Notes: generated by a model from the sequence alone, not told the origin. DNA of 64,000 nt from Xenoacremonium recifei (GCA_012184525.1 WOFQ01000007.1:186001-250000); one strand, 5' to 3'. Positions 33,231 to 44,441 are shown, counted from the stretch's first letter. Program-made: numbers and translations.

Positions 33231-36200
33231 TTAGCTGTGGAAGCGGCCTCGGCACTCGAAGCAATGATCGCGGTCGCCATCAATGCAGATGTCGACAACG
33301 ATGACGAACCAGTAGTCGTCGTCGCAGTGGAAGTCGTCATCGATGGAGATCTCGAACTTGTCGAAGCCCTTGTCCTCGACGCCGTAGAACTGGTACGTGT
33401 CGGGCAAGCAGATGTTGGGTCGGCTGGCATCATCGACACCGCCGTCGCAGCCAACGAAGACGTCGATCTCGGTGGCGACATACTTGTGCCTGTCACCAAT
33501 ATCGACAACAATGAAGATATCGCGGTCGTGATGGTGATGATGGTGATGGCCGTGGTGACCGAAATGGTTATCACCGTGGCGGTGGCCGTTGTTTCGGTAG
33601 CCATCGTTGTTGTGTCGCAGCTCAATGAAGAACTGGCCAAACACATAGCCATCACGCTCAAGATCACCGTGAACGGAATGCTCAAGGTCCTCATGGCTGT
33701 AACGGAGGTAGCGGCCGTTGTTGTTGGCGCAAGTGTTGGGGTGCGAGTCGCTGGCAAGCTCTGACAGGGAGTGGCTGTGGTGGCCATCACGGGCAAAGAC
33801 AACAATCTCGTTGTCGTTGTTGTTGTGGAATCGGCCCAGATCGCTGTCACTGCCTCGGTGGTGGCCGTGATGGCGATCATGCTCGCGGTGGTGATGATAG
33901 TCGTGATGACCGTGATGATGTCCGTGATGATGTCCGTGGTGATGGCCGTGGTGATGACCGTGGTGGTGGCCGTGGTGGTGTCCGACCATATGACCGAAGT
34001 GGTTCTCATGATGGTGGCCGTGATGATGTCCATGATGGTGGCCATGATGATGCTTGTGGTGGTGTCCGTGATGGTGGCCGTGGTGGTGATCGTGGTGGTT
34101 CTCATGATGATGGCCGTGATGATGGCCGTGGTGATGGCCATGGTGTCCCAAATGGTGGCCGTGATGACCGTGGTGGTGCTTATAATCATGGGGGTGGTGG
34201 TAGTACTCCTCATGATGGTAGGGGTGATGCTCATCGTGGTGGCCGTGGTGGCCATCGTGATGTCCGTCCTCATGTCCGTGATGGTGGCCGTGGTGGTGGC
34301 CGCCCTCGTGCTGTCCGTGATGGCCATGGTGGTGGTTGTCATGGTTGTGGGCACCCTCCCGGTGGTACACCTCGTAGTGCTCATAGTGGTGATCATGGTC
34401 ATGGTGGCCGTGGTCGTGATGGTTATGATGCTCGTGGTGGTTCTCATGGTGGTCGTTATGGTCGTGATGGTTATGATGGCCGTGGTGATCGTGGTGGTTG
34501 TGATGATGGTGGTGAGGGTGATGATGGTGATGCTCGTAATGACCACGGGCAACCATCTCCTTCTTACCGCCTTCTTCGTGCTTCTTGGCCTCATCATACT
34601 TACCCTCGTACTTGCTCTCATACTTGCCCTCATATTTTCCGTGATGGGGGTAAGCTTCGGCATCAACATGGATACGGGCACCCTCAAGGAGAAGCTTGGC
34701 ATGCTTGTTCTTGTTATACTCCTCGTATCCCTCATGCTCCTTGTGCTGGCCATAATGCTTGGTCTCGTGCTCCTTATGGCCATGGCTGTAGTGCTTGTTT
34801 TCATGGCCGTAATGCTTGTTCTCGTGCTCCTTGTGCTCGTGGTGCTTGTTCTCGTGCTCCTTGTGCTCGTGGTGCTTGTTCTCATGCTCCTTGTGCTCGT
34901 GGTGCTTGTTCTCATGCTCCTTGTGCTCGTGGTGCTTGTTCTCATGCTCATGATGACCGTGGTGCTTGTTTTCATGCTCCTTATGCTCATGGTGCTTGTT
35001 GCCGTGACCATAGTGCTTGTTCTCATGCTCCTTATGCTCAAGGTGCTTGATTCCGTGACCGAAATGCTTGTTTTCATGCTCGTTGTGGCCATGGTGCTGG
35101 TGCTCGTTCTGCTTGTGGGCAGTAAGATGCTGATGATGCTGATGCTGATGCTCGTTGTGCTTGTGAGCGTTGTGGTGCTGACCATGATGTTGATGCTCAT
35201 GCTCCTTGTGCTGGTTCTGATGCTGCTTATGCTGATGTTCATTATGCTTATGAGCGTTATGATGCTGATGATGCTTGTGGTAGTGATGCTGATGCGAATG
35301 CTGGTCCTTCTCATGCTCCTTGTTCTCATGATGATGCTTGCCATGCTCCCTGTTGTTTCCGTGGTGGTGATGATGCTTGTGTTCCTCAACCTTCCACTGA
35401 TGGTGATGCTGATGATGCTCATGATGGTGGTGCTCGTGGTGGTCTCGGGCCTCCAGAGCCTCAGCCTCAGCCTCGGGGTAAGCCTCCGCCTCAGCCTCTG
35501 CCTCAGCCTCGCGCTTCTGGAGAGCTTCAGCTTCAGCTTCGGCCTCAGGAGCAGCCTCAGCTTCAGCTTCGCGGGCCTCTAGAGATCGGCGCTCCTTGCA
35601 GTCCTCGCACCTTTTGGAAGATTAGTTTGTGATCAAAGAAAAGGGCATTTTTACTCACTTCTTGCCCTTGCCATACTTCTCATCATACTTCTTCTCATCG
35701 TACTTCTCGTACTTCTCGTTATCGTACTTCTTGCCGTACTTCTTCTCGTCGTACTTGTCGTCCTTGTCGTCCTTGTCTTCTTTGTCGTCGTACTTCTCAT
35801 ACTTCTCGTACTTCTCCTCATCGTACTCCTTGTCGTCGTACTTTTTATCGGACTTCTTCTCATCGTACTTCTTCTCGTACTTCTCGTACTTTTCGTACTT
35901 CTTGTCGTCATGGTGAGGGTGATGATGCTGCTTGTGCTCCAGCTGCTTGTGCTTGTACTTGTGCTCCTCAGACTGCTTGTAGCACTCAGTGCAGCTGTGA
36001 GCGAGGGAGAACCAGGACTCATGGTGCGAGAGGCCACGGTTGTAGAGTTCGCACTTCTCGTGACCATCAGTGAGAGTGGCCTTGATCTTGAGGTAGTAGA
36101 TCCAGGAGCCCTTCTCATCAATGGGGCACATCTGTTCGGAAGAACCGCCATTGGTGAGAGCGAAGTAGGGGATATGGCATTGAACCTCGCGGTATTCGCT

Positions 36201-36608
36201 GTGACGCTTGCAGTATCCGTCGTGAACACTGTAGCTGCGCGAGTACTCGTTGGGAGGGCCATCCCGCGAGATGTGAATCTTGACATCCTCGTACTTCTTG
36301 TGCTCAACCTCCTTGAAGTTCAACACCAGGGCGTCATCTTTGAAGTCAAAGTACACCTTGGAGTAAGCCTCGTGGGGGGAGCATTTATGACTCTTCTCAC
36401 AAAGCTCCCAGGAGTTACCAGTCTTGGAGTGCTCGTGGGGCCAGAAGAAAGTCGCAGGATCCGGAACATAGTAACCCTTTTCCAATTTACCGCAACCATC
36501 AAGTTCGTCACAGCTGCTATGGCGGGAGTGCGACTTGTGGTGGGCAAGGGAGTCGTAGGCAAGAGCCCCGACTGCCCCTTGGAGGGCATAAAGTACCGAG
36601 GATCGCAT
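33231..36608 (-). CDS. Probably secreted histidine-rich repeat protein, 1109 aa
   Basis: Two minus-strand exons, 36608-35659 and 35610-33231, joined by a 48-nt intron (GTGAGT donor, AAAAG acceptor); the 3,330-nt total is in frame. Residues 1-22 look like a signal peptide, modestly hydrophobic (VLYALQGAVGALAY). Then follow: a cysteine-containing domain (about 30-215) with FFWPHEHSK and GSWIYYLKIKATLTDG; a Lys/Tyr/Asp/Glu repeat segment (about 228-317); an Ala/Glu stretch with a dibasic site, QKREAEAEAEAEAYPEAEAEA, at about 348-368; His/Glu/Lys/Asn repeats of a 10-residue unit HEHKEHENKH (about 500-590); a Gly-His region of GHHH units (about 740-890); and a C-terminal cysteine-containing domain (about 900-1109). 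No known family recognised. Metal binding at or outside the cell surface is a reasonable guess from the histidine content. Long overlapping frames on both strands here are by-products of the repeats. Confidence 0.8.
33900..34345 (-). repeat. Degenerate 12-bp tandem repeat encoding GHHH units
   Basis: The + strand shows repeats of the form gtggtggccgtg/atgatgtccgtg, translating on the minus strand as GHHHGHHH with occasional E, N, K or D substitutions. It lies inside the histidine-rich gene. Synonymous and non-synonymous variation between units shows an old or gene-converted array. Confidence 0.8.
34803..35050 (-). repeat. 30-bp tandem repeat encoding HEHKEHENKH
   Basis: The unit (minus-strand product HEHKEHENKH) repeats about eight times. 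Units between about 34830 and 34945 are nearly identical at DNA level, and those toward 35050 are more diverged. Near-identity suggests recent expansion or contraction in the coding frame, since 30 bp keeps the frame. Confidence 0.85.
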
Positions 36609-38332
36609 TATCAGCTCTTAAAGAACGAATAAAACGAAAGAAATGGATGCCGAGATAAGAAAAAGTGATGTGAGTCGTCAAGGGGTTCTTGTACTCGGGC
36701 AGATTAGAGTAAGTTCCCCCCCAAGCTACCAATCGGGATAGCTTCATGTTGTCGTCGTCAACGATTAAGATCCTAGGTTGTCGATGAGGCTGAGTGGGCG
36801 CCATGATGGGTGCCCTGATGGCAAGTGATGATCAAATCCAAGCAGTTCCACCATCACGGGTCCCGTGACAAGGGCCTTCATCAGACATCTGCTCAGGAGT
36901 CCTTAGTGATCTCGATGAGTCGAAAAAGCGCCGAACCTGCAGGATAGCAAGCAGCCACATGGGGTTGTGGCGGCTCCGTGGCGAGTCGATGGAGCTTCAA
37001 GCAAATAGCATTCCACATAGCCGTAGACTCCTCGTGAGCCAATCCACTAGGTAAAATCTTCCGTTGAAGCCCTGCAAGGGGATTTTTGGAACCTTTTTAC
37101 GACAATTGGTAGACAGCCACAGTGTATTCTAAGTTCAACGTTCAGAGATCCCAGAGCCCACTTGGTTGGAAAGCCATGGCGAGGTGGTAGCTCAATGCGT
37201 CCAAGAGATGGTATGTATGGTAGGTAGGCATGGTCTTGCTCTTGGGTTATTCATTCGAGATTTGCTGGTCTATGCCCAAGGCTGAAGCCATTGCGCTCTC
37301 GGAGTTGCTAAGGGATGGTGATCGTGAAGTTTCGCTTCCAATTCTCCGACAATCTTCTCAAGGATCTAGCCATTTGCTGGCAGTAGAAACGAAAGCATTC
37401 GGTCGATTGCTGTATCAGGGGCTTGTCCTACTACAAGGTGATGCATTTTGCCTTTCCATTCGGTTGGTGTTTGCTGGTGACGGCAACGGGAGAGCAAACA
37501 GTCTGGACCCCTGTACCCGGCAAAGCAGGCAGCCGGGAGGGGCCGAGCCGAATTAGATGAAGCCAAACAGCAATAGCCCGAGAGACGGAAGTTAGATGGG
37601 CAGATCCGATAGATTCGGGTGGGCTGTGGTGGCGAAAGTCGGAGGATGGTTGGAGGAAGACGCGAAGGTGTAAGAGGAGGAAATGAGGCGTCGAGTTTAT
37701 GGCGGCGGGGCTCAACGCGTATCAATCCCGCCCCAACAGTCACTTGCCGTTAATACGATCTCGACGTCAAAGACCGCGTTTCAACCTCGACACAACACGC
37801 ATTCTTCCGAAAAGTCCGATTGCGACAGAATTCCAGGCCGACGGAGGGAGTGCCCTGGCTATCCGTTGTGCTCGTTTGCCTTGTATCCATAAACTGAAGT
37901 AACGAGTCTACACCTTCCTATGAGGACCGTTACATGGGGCTTTAGCTTGACCGAGGGGCTTGGACACAAGATCCGTGTAAACCGAAGTCTCGGTCCTTTC
38001 GTCAATTCCACGGTTGCTCCCCGTCGCAAGCTTGCCTCGTCCAGGCAGTTGCTCCATGCCTATGACCAGACGGAGCATTACACAATGAGCGAGGATGCTC
38101 GGGCGACAACGTTGTCATTCGTTAGGGTAGGAGGAGTTGGCATTTCTTGGCATGGGCAAACATGTTTCATTTGATTCACTGCCAACTCGCGGTGATGATC
38201 TTGCCAAGTAGCTATTTACCAAAGGGTTGCTCATTTCCTTCTTCTTGATCATCGCATCACGGCCATCCCACCCACTCATTTCCTGATCTTGTATCCTCCG
38301 AGACTCAACTTAGAACTTGCAAAAACGCCGTC
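36609..38332. other. Intergenic region upstream of two divergent genes
   Basis: A 1.7-kb divergent region between the histidine-rich gene (minus) and the flavin monooxygenase (plus). ORFs of up to 125 codons here have no domain or splice support. No repeat or RNA gene noticed. Confidence 0.5.
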
Positions 38333-40395
38333 ATGAAAGTGGCAGTCATTGGAGGAGGTCCTTCTGGTCTGGCGACCCTCAAGTTCCTCTCCGAAGCCCA
38401 CAAGTTCTTCCCGATTCCAGAGATTGAAGTTCGCCTCTTCGAGAGTGAAGCGGAAATAGGTGGCACTTTCACCTATCGAACCTATGAAGATGCGGAGGTT
38501 TGTTTTCTGCACTACAGGTCCTTTCGACCACAGTTCTCATTGCGTTTTAGCTTGTCTCCTCCAAATACTTAACGGCCTTTTCTGACTTCCGCCTCCCATC
38601 GGACGTTCCCGACTTCGTGACGCCGCAGATTTACGTCCAATACCTAAGAGATTATGCCACCGAGTTTAATTTATGGCGCCGAATCGAATGCTCTACGAAG
38701 GTTGAGAAAGTTAGTCGAGGAACTGGTGGCCAGGGCCACATTATTACCATCAGGAACAAAGATGAGATCTCCGAGTGGAAATGCGACGCTGTGGCGATCT
38801 GCACCGGCTTGAACGTCTTCCCAAGAAAACCTCATATTGATGGCATCGGACGAGTGCCCAAGGTGTTGCATTCATCCCAGCTCAAGTCTCGACGCCAGTT
38901 CGGGGAGGGCACCAACGTCGTCGTTTTGGGCGCCGGGGAGACGGGTATGGATCTCGCCCACCTCGCGGTAACGGCAGCCACAAAGTCTGTTACTCTATGC
39001 CATCGAGACGGATTCTTCTGTGGGCCAAAGGTAAGCCACTGTTCCTAGTCTTGGAAAGCCTCACTCTTGCTAAGCCCGAAACTCTAAGATTATTCCAACT
39101 CCCGTCACAGCCAGGAACGGCTACAAGCCCATCAAGGGACCCCCTAACAAACCAGTGGATACGTCGGTTGCCAGTCTATTCGACACTGCCTATGTGCACC
39201 CTGTCTTACAGAGGAGCCCGTTGCTTTGGATCTATTACGATCGATGGATCAAGTCAATGCACTGGCTCATCTCAGGGACAGAGGAAGGCCCCGATCAGTG
39301 GGTAGGCCAGATGAGCCCGTCCAGAAAGTACATGGACTCTAGTGCGTACCATAGCATCATCGCAGAAGCCTCACCTAACTTTGCTAGTACTCTTCTGCAA
39401 AAGCGACAGAGCTCTTCCATACATCAATGTCGGCCAGCGATCTGACAATTGGCTGAACCGTCTCCGATCCAAGATTATGAACGTCCCCATCAAAGACACC
39501 CATGGAAAGAAGATTGATGTCCACACTTGGCCGCAGCGCATTGACGAGGATGGGTGCATGATATTCAAGAGCGACAACGTTTTGGAGGAGTCGAGCCCTC
39601 GGGTCAAGGCAGATGTGGTTGTCTTCGCTACTGGTTACGACCGGAAGTTTCCGTTTCTAGACCAGACCTATCCAAGCCTGTCTCAGTGCGATGTTCACGG
39701 TATCTACAAAAAAGATGATTTTACTTTGGCGTTCATTGGCTTTGTGAGGCCATCTATCGGTAAGTCGTTCTTTTGCTTCCCGAAATGAAGCTCGTCGGCT
39801 AACTAGGGCATTGCAGGAGCTATCCCCCCTCTGGCCGAACTTCAGGCCCAGCTCTGGGTATTTCGTCTTCTTCAAAAGCATTATCCAGACAAAGTACCAT
39901 TATCTCTCGATTTGAATGCCCTGGAAGCATATGATTTGGACTATAAAATCCATCCCCGCGAAGGCTACGACTTCTTCCACGACAAGTGCGCCGTGGACCA
40001 CGAGAGCTATGCCTACCAGTTGGCCCTGGAAATGGGATCGGCACCTTGCATCACCCATGTTATGAGGAAGGGCTAGAAGGTCTTCTTCACATGGGCAATG
40101 GGGCCCAATTTCAATACCAAGTTCCGACTGCTCGGGCCTTGGAAATGGACACAAGGTGCTGAGGAGATAATGAGTACTGAATTGTTTAGCGTTGTGAAGC
40201 GATCGGGTGGGTTTGTTTGTAAGTGATGTTTCCCTCTTTCATAGGACTTCTTCTGACACCAAAACAGATTTACTCACTTATACCATCATTCCTTTCTGCA
40301 TTTTTGGTACACTGAGCTTCGTGCTCTATCTTCTTTTAGGAGCTTGGGGCCTGGTAAGCGGCCGCAGGTTCGAAAAGAGATTGAGTGGTAATTAG
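38333..40395 (+). pseudogene. FMO-like flavin monooxygenase with in-frame TAG
   Basis: Exons 38333-38497, 38551-39030, 39089-39341, 39388-39759, 39817-40218 and 40268-40395 form a continuous 600-codon frame except for one TAG at 40074-40076. Motifs are those of flavin-containing (FMO/Baeyer-Villiger-like) monooxygenases: FAD site VIGGGPSG, NADP site VLGAGETGMD and FATGYDRKF. The TAG follows VMRKG; after it the frame continues KVFFTWAMGPNFNTKFRL, a normal intron (GTAAGT...ACAG) and a C-terminal membrane helix, YTIIPFCIFGTLSFVLYLL. A single change from TGG (Trp) would explain it. If translated to the TAG, the product is 509 aa, with both nucleotide sites but without the last 90 residues and anchor. 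So it is either a recent pseudogene, a truncated active enzyme or a read-through case. Confidence 0.8.
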
Positions 40396-41461
40396 ACACG
40401 CTCAGCAAACAGAGACTTCAATCCTGCTGAGTGTATGCCATCGATATTCCCTGATTTGTGTTTTCCCACAAATCCCAAAGGTTCAGAGCGGTGGATTTCC
40501 TTCCCGCGGGGTTGCTATACCAAGAGATTCACACAGCAAAAAGTCGCCAGTTCGGAAGGCGCTCCTCTAGACTCGTGCAAGCCAGAGCTCTTTTAACATA
40601 CCTTAGTCGTGACTCCCGATTACCCTATATCCTGACCCAAAAATCATTGTAATTAGCCTCCCCAATCAACAGAAGAAATTACTTGTATAATTATTCTATT
40701 CTAGGCAGTCATTAATATTAGCAATAAGGTGCTTACAAGTTGCCAATTCGGGTGATTTTCAGTCAGCCCTATCAAGCGTGGCATTAGACCCTCCTCAGTA
40801 CAACCAACATCGTCTATCGTATGGCTAACCCATCAAGTCTGCATGATGTCTTACGTGAGCGGGCACCATCACAAGGTCTCGTATTGCAAGGCCCGGCAAC
40901 GGAGCGCCCGCTGCCAAGGATCAACTAGCCAGGGCTTCATCGTGGTCTGCAGAAAATAGGCCGATTGCTGACGTCGGGGCTCCCCCGAAATGAGGATCGA
41001 GCAGCTCCATAGCGGGAATAATTATGTTCATGGTGAATGAGGGGAAATTTCTGGAGACAAGTTCCTCGGTTCAGCTCAAGAATCTCCATCGCGGAATGGC
41101 CTGGAAGTTTGGACTACATGCCTGGAAAGGTCTAGGTTGCAAGCTCTAGGTCTTGAGGCCGCGCTAAATCGCTTGGTTTGGGCGATCAGGCTGGGGGGAA
41201 CTGGCGCTAAAGCGTCTAAGACGGTGCTGCCGGACCGTATATTAAGAGCATCATGTGTCCCGTCTGCCGCTGGCGGTGGACGGTTGGTTCATTTGGAATC
41301 TGACTCTTTTTAGATACCTAGACTTGCTGTCGGGAGACCTTTTTGGCGGTCAGACAACTCAGTCGGAGGTTACTGCAGCTTTCTTTCAGCCACCACAGAT
41401 TCTTCCTCAGCTCCTCCTAGCTTTTGCATCCACTGAGGCAGACACAAAGCCAGCCGCAAAT
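40396..41461. other. Intergenic region before the acyl-CoA synthetase
   Basis: About 1.07 kb; AT-rich at 40620-40740. A TATTAAG element near 41240 could be a TATA box about 220 nt before the ATG. No gene supported. Confidence 0.5.
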
Positions 41462-43321
41462 ATGCCACACAAATCGCCCTTTGCCAATGTCGAGATCCCT
41501 GTGGTCGACCTCTGGTCCCTGTACATGGAGCGTCCCAGGGAGTATCCAGACAACCACAGTACGTGACCCCCTCCCGACGACGAGTCTTGAGCTCGAAGGC
41601 CGGGCTAACCTCCCCAGCGCTCCTCATCGACGGCGAGACCGGCCGACGATACACCTTCGCCCAAATCAAGGCCCTCTCCGCTACATTCGGCCAGGGCCTC
41701 AAGCACCTTTTCCAATGGCAGAAGGGCGACGTCCTGGCTTTTTTCTCGCCCAACCACATCGACTTGCCTATCGTGAACCTCGGCCTGCACTGGGCCGGCG
41801 GCATTGCCAGCCCGGCCAATCCCACCTACACACCCGAGGAGCTGGCACGCCAGCTGAAAGACTCCCGAGCAAAGGCGCTTGTCACACAGAAGGAATTCCT
41901 CCAGACGGTGTGGAAGGCAGCTGAGCTGGCGGGATTGTCGAAGGACAAAGTATTCTTGCTGGGCGATCAAAAGGAGGAGGGAGTCACACATTGGACAGAG
42001 GTGACGGCCCAAGGAGCTTGGATTAAGCCGAAGAAGACCAAAATAGACCCTCACAAGGATCTTGCATATCTCGTCTATAGCTCGGTAAGGCTGCTATGCG
42101 TCTGCTTACCTATGAAGACTACTCACATTATCCTATAGGGGACCACCGGTCTTCCGAAAGGCGTAATACTCACACACTATAACATCGTCGCCAACAACAG
42201 TCAGTTTCAACGCTTCGACATCAAAGGCATGAACTGGGACATGGACGGGCAACTCTGCGTGCTGCCCTTCTCCCATCTTTACGGACTGGCCATCGTCCTC
42301 AGCGTCACGCTGCTCACCGGCGCCAAATGCGTTCTCATGTCCCGTTTCGACTTGCCCACTGCCTGCCAACTGATCCAAGACTACGCGCTGACGCTCATGT
42401 ACGTGCCGCCGCCTATAATTCTCGCTCTGAGCAAGCACCCTATTGTCGAGAAGTACGACCTCACATCGCTGCGGTTCATCAATTCGGCTGCTGCACCGCT
42501 GAGTCGGGAGCTGGTAGATGCGGTTTGGTCGCGGTTGAAGGTTCCGGTGAAGCAGGGGTATGGATTGACGGAGACAAGTCCGGTTGTAATGACGCAGTTA
42601 ATAGATGAGTGGGCGAGGTTTATTGGCAGTGTTGGAAAGCTGATGCCCAACATGGAGGCCAAGATCGTTGATGAGGCGGGCAAGGAGGTGCCCACTGGCG
42701 AGGTGTGTATATCTACTCTTTGCGAACTTTGCAATGCTGACCAGCACCACAGTCCGGCGAGCTTCTACTCAAAGGACCAAATATCTTCCCGGGTTACTGG
42801 AATAAACCCGAGCTCAACAAGGAGACTTTCACGGAAGACGGATGGTATAGGACCGGTGATGTGATGCGTATGTCGGCCAAGGGCAACTACTATGTCACCG
42901 ACCGCATAAAGGAGCTCATCAAGTATAGTAAGCTTCATCCATACCTAGGAATCTTGCCGCAGTACACATCTAACTCGAATCAACAGAGGGCTTTCAGGTC
43001 CCGCCCGCTGAGCTTGAGGCCCATCTTATCGGCCGCGAGGACATCGCTGACGTCTGCGTCATTGGTGTTTGGAACGAAGAAGAGCACACCGAAGTACCCC
43101 GGGCATACGTCGTTCTCACGCCAGGGACGGATGAAAGCGAAGACGTCAAGAAAAACATCGTGGAGTGGCTGAACGCCCGAGTCGGTCCCCCGAAGCGACT
43201 ACGCGGAGGTGTCAAGTTTGTCAAGGAAGTACCCAAATCGCAGTCGGGTAAGATTCTGAGACGAGTGTTGAGGGACCAGATCAAGAAGGAAGAGGGATCA
43301 GGACCAATGGCGAAGTTGTAG
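41462..43321 (+). CDS. 4-coumarate-CoA ligase-like acyl-CoA synthetase, 545 aa, PTS1
   Basis: Exons 41462-41558, 41618-42084, 42139-42702, 42753-42927 and 42987-43321. The adenylate-forming signature is assembled across intron 2: SS joins GTTGLPKGVILTH. Further motifs are GYGLTETSP, GWYRTGDV, the hinge DRIKELIKY and KGFQVPPAELE, and the catalytic lysine region PKSQSGKILRR. It activates a carboxylic acid with ATP to an adenylate, then to the CoA thioester. Fungal 4CL-like members take phenylpropanoid or medium-chain acids. The last three residues, AKL, match the peroxisomal targeting signal PTS1, so beta-oxidation-type use in peroxisomes is likely. The upstream flavin monooxygenase and this gene point the same way, but a joint pathway is only a guess. 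Confidence 0.92.
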
Positions 43322-43442
43322 AAGAAGGTATCATTATGTGTTTATAGTATCGTACAGGAGCATCTTCGACCTCTATATCCAATTTTCAGGTTGCCGGACG
43401 TTCGACGCGCAGTATTAGTACACAGAAGTAATGTCACTTCGT

Positions 43443-44441
43443 CTAGCCCATCCGTTCCGCCTCTTCCATGAGCTGTTCAACACTGAACCTCGAGTCACCG
43501 TTGGCGAACCAATCGAGGAGCTGCTTCCTTTGCGATGCTCTCTCAGCCCTCTCCCCAGTGAGGTCAGCCTGGTCGCCTTCCCAACCACCGTAGAATCTCT
43601 GGAGGCACATGACTAGCCACTTCGCCTCTTCAGGCTTAACACCTCGCCCATCCACGACCTGGCCTTGCATCAAGACCAAACCTCGGTCGTCCTTCAAGTC
43701 GAGGTGGTGTGTAATGGTGGTATGTGGTTGCGCAAACTCCCCTCGTTGCTTGTACTCGGCCAGCTGAGTGAACAGCACAGTGCTGGTCTTCGACTCGGCG
43801 TCGAACGTCCACTGAAGGAAGTGAATCTCGGCGCCTTGGGTAGGGTGCGGCACGGGTAGGACGAATTGAGGCGCCCCTCGTGCGGCATCTTCCATGGCTT
43901 GGTATGTGGACGTGGGAATCACGGCGCAGAGGTTCTGCTCGGAGGACGCATGTCGCAAGCGCCAGATGGCTGAGAGCTCCTTGTCGGGCAACTCACGGGC
44001 TTTTGGAAGATCAATGATGTCGTTCAACGCCTTGACAGCGGCTTTGTCTGAGCCTCCCGCAGGAGGCGTCTTCTTGGGATCCTGTTGCTTCTTTTCAGTC
44101 TCGGTCTCGGTCTCGATCGGCAGCGGGCCCTGGTTCGGTTGGTACACAGGAGTTTCGGGTGCTTGAGGAATCGTGCCCCTTTCGATGGCGTCTCTCTTCC
44201 GCTGCTCTTCAATCTTTTCGGCATACGCAGCCTTGAGCTCGTCGATGCCGCCGAGACCCTCCTCCTTGGCCTTCTGATCTAGCTTCGCACGGTACTTTTC
44301 GATGACGGCATGGGGCGGTTGGGTGGTCGCGAGGAAGCGGACATCATGAACCTGGGCCCAGCGACGTTGGGAGAAAGACTTTTGGAGACGGAAGGGCGAG
44401 GCGACGAGGCGCCGCAATGCTGGAGCTCTGAGGGAAGCCAT
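43443..44441 (-). CDS. ATP11: ATP11 family F1-ATPase assembly chaperone, 332 aa
   Basis: One exon. The N-terminus is basic and rich in Arg, Ala, Leu and Ser (MASLRAPALRRLVASPFRLQ), a typical mitochondrial presequence. The conserved region has YRAKLDQKAKEEGL, LPDKELSAIWRLRH, a FVLPVPHPTQGAEIHFLQW core and QVVDGRGVKPEEAKWLV. Yeast Atp11 binds free F1 beta subunits in the matrix before assembly. A Thr/Glu/Lys/Pro-rich insert at about 120-140 is probably disordered. The upstream in-frame ATG (44573) would add 44 residues and bury the presequence, so 44441 is taken as the start. Stop-to-stop distance to the acyl-CoA synthetase is about 120 bp; the gene is divergent from MMS19. Confidence 0.9.
   Translation of the reverse strand: MASLRAPALRRLVASPFRLQKSFSQRRWAQVHDVRFLATTQPPHAVIEKYRAKLDQKAKEEGLGGIDELKAAYAEKIEEQRKRDAIERGTIPQAPETPVYQPNQGPLPIETETETEKKQQDPKKTPPAGGSDKAAVKALNDIIDLPKARELPDKELSAIWRLRHASSEQNLCAVIPTSTYQAMEDAARGAPQFVLPVPHPTQGAEIHFLQWTFDAESKTSTVLFTQLAEYKQRGEFAQPHTTITHHLDLKDDRGLVLMQGQVVDGRGVKPEEAKWLVMCLQRFYGGWEGDQADLTGERAERASQRKQLLDWFANGDSRFSVEQLMEEAERMG

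Noticed and set aside
33176..35422. 748-codon minus-strand ORF rich in Ser, Thr, Ile and Met
   Set aside because: Shifted frame of the histidine-rich gene. The chosen frame continues in register from the cysteine-rich first exon and has coherent end domains.
33771..35582. 603-codon plus-strand ORF rich in Val, Met and Leu
   Set aside because: It is the antisense of histidine codons in the minus-strand repeat gene; composition is unlike any real membrane protein and it has no promoter or conserved motif.
37366..37743. 125-codon minus-strand ORF
   Set aside because: Composition looks random and no family pattern or transcription signals were seen.
40074..40076. Reading the flavin monooxygenase TAG as the ordinary end of the gene
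   Set aside because: The frame, an intron and a membrane helix typical of the family continue for about 100 codons, so a natural end at this point is less likely than a nonsense change.
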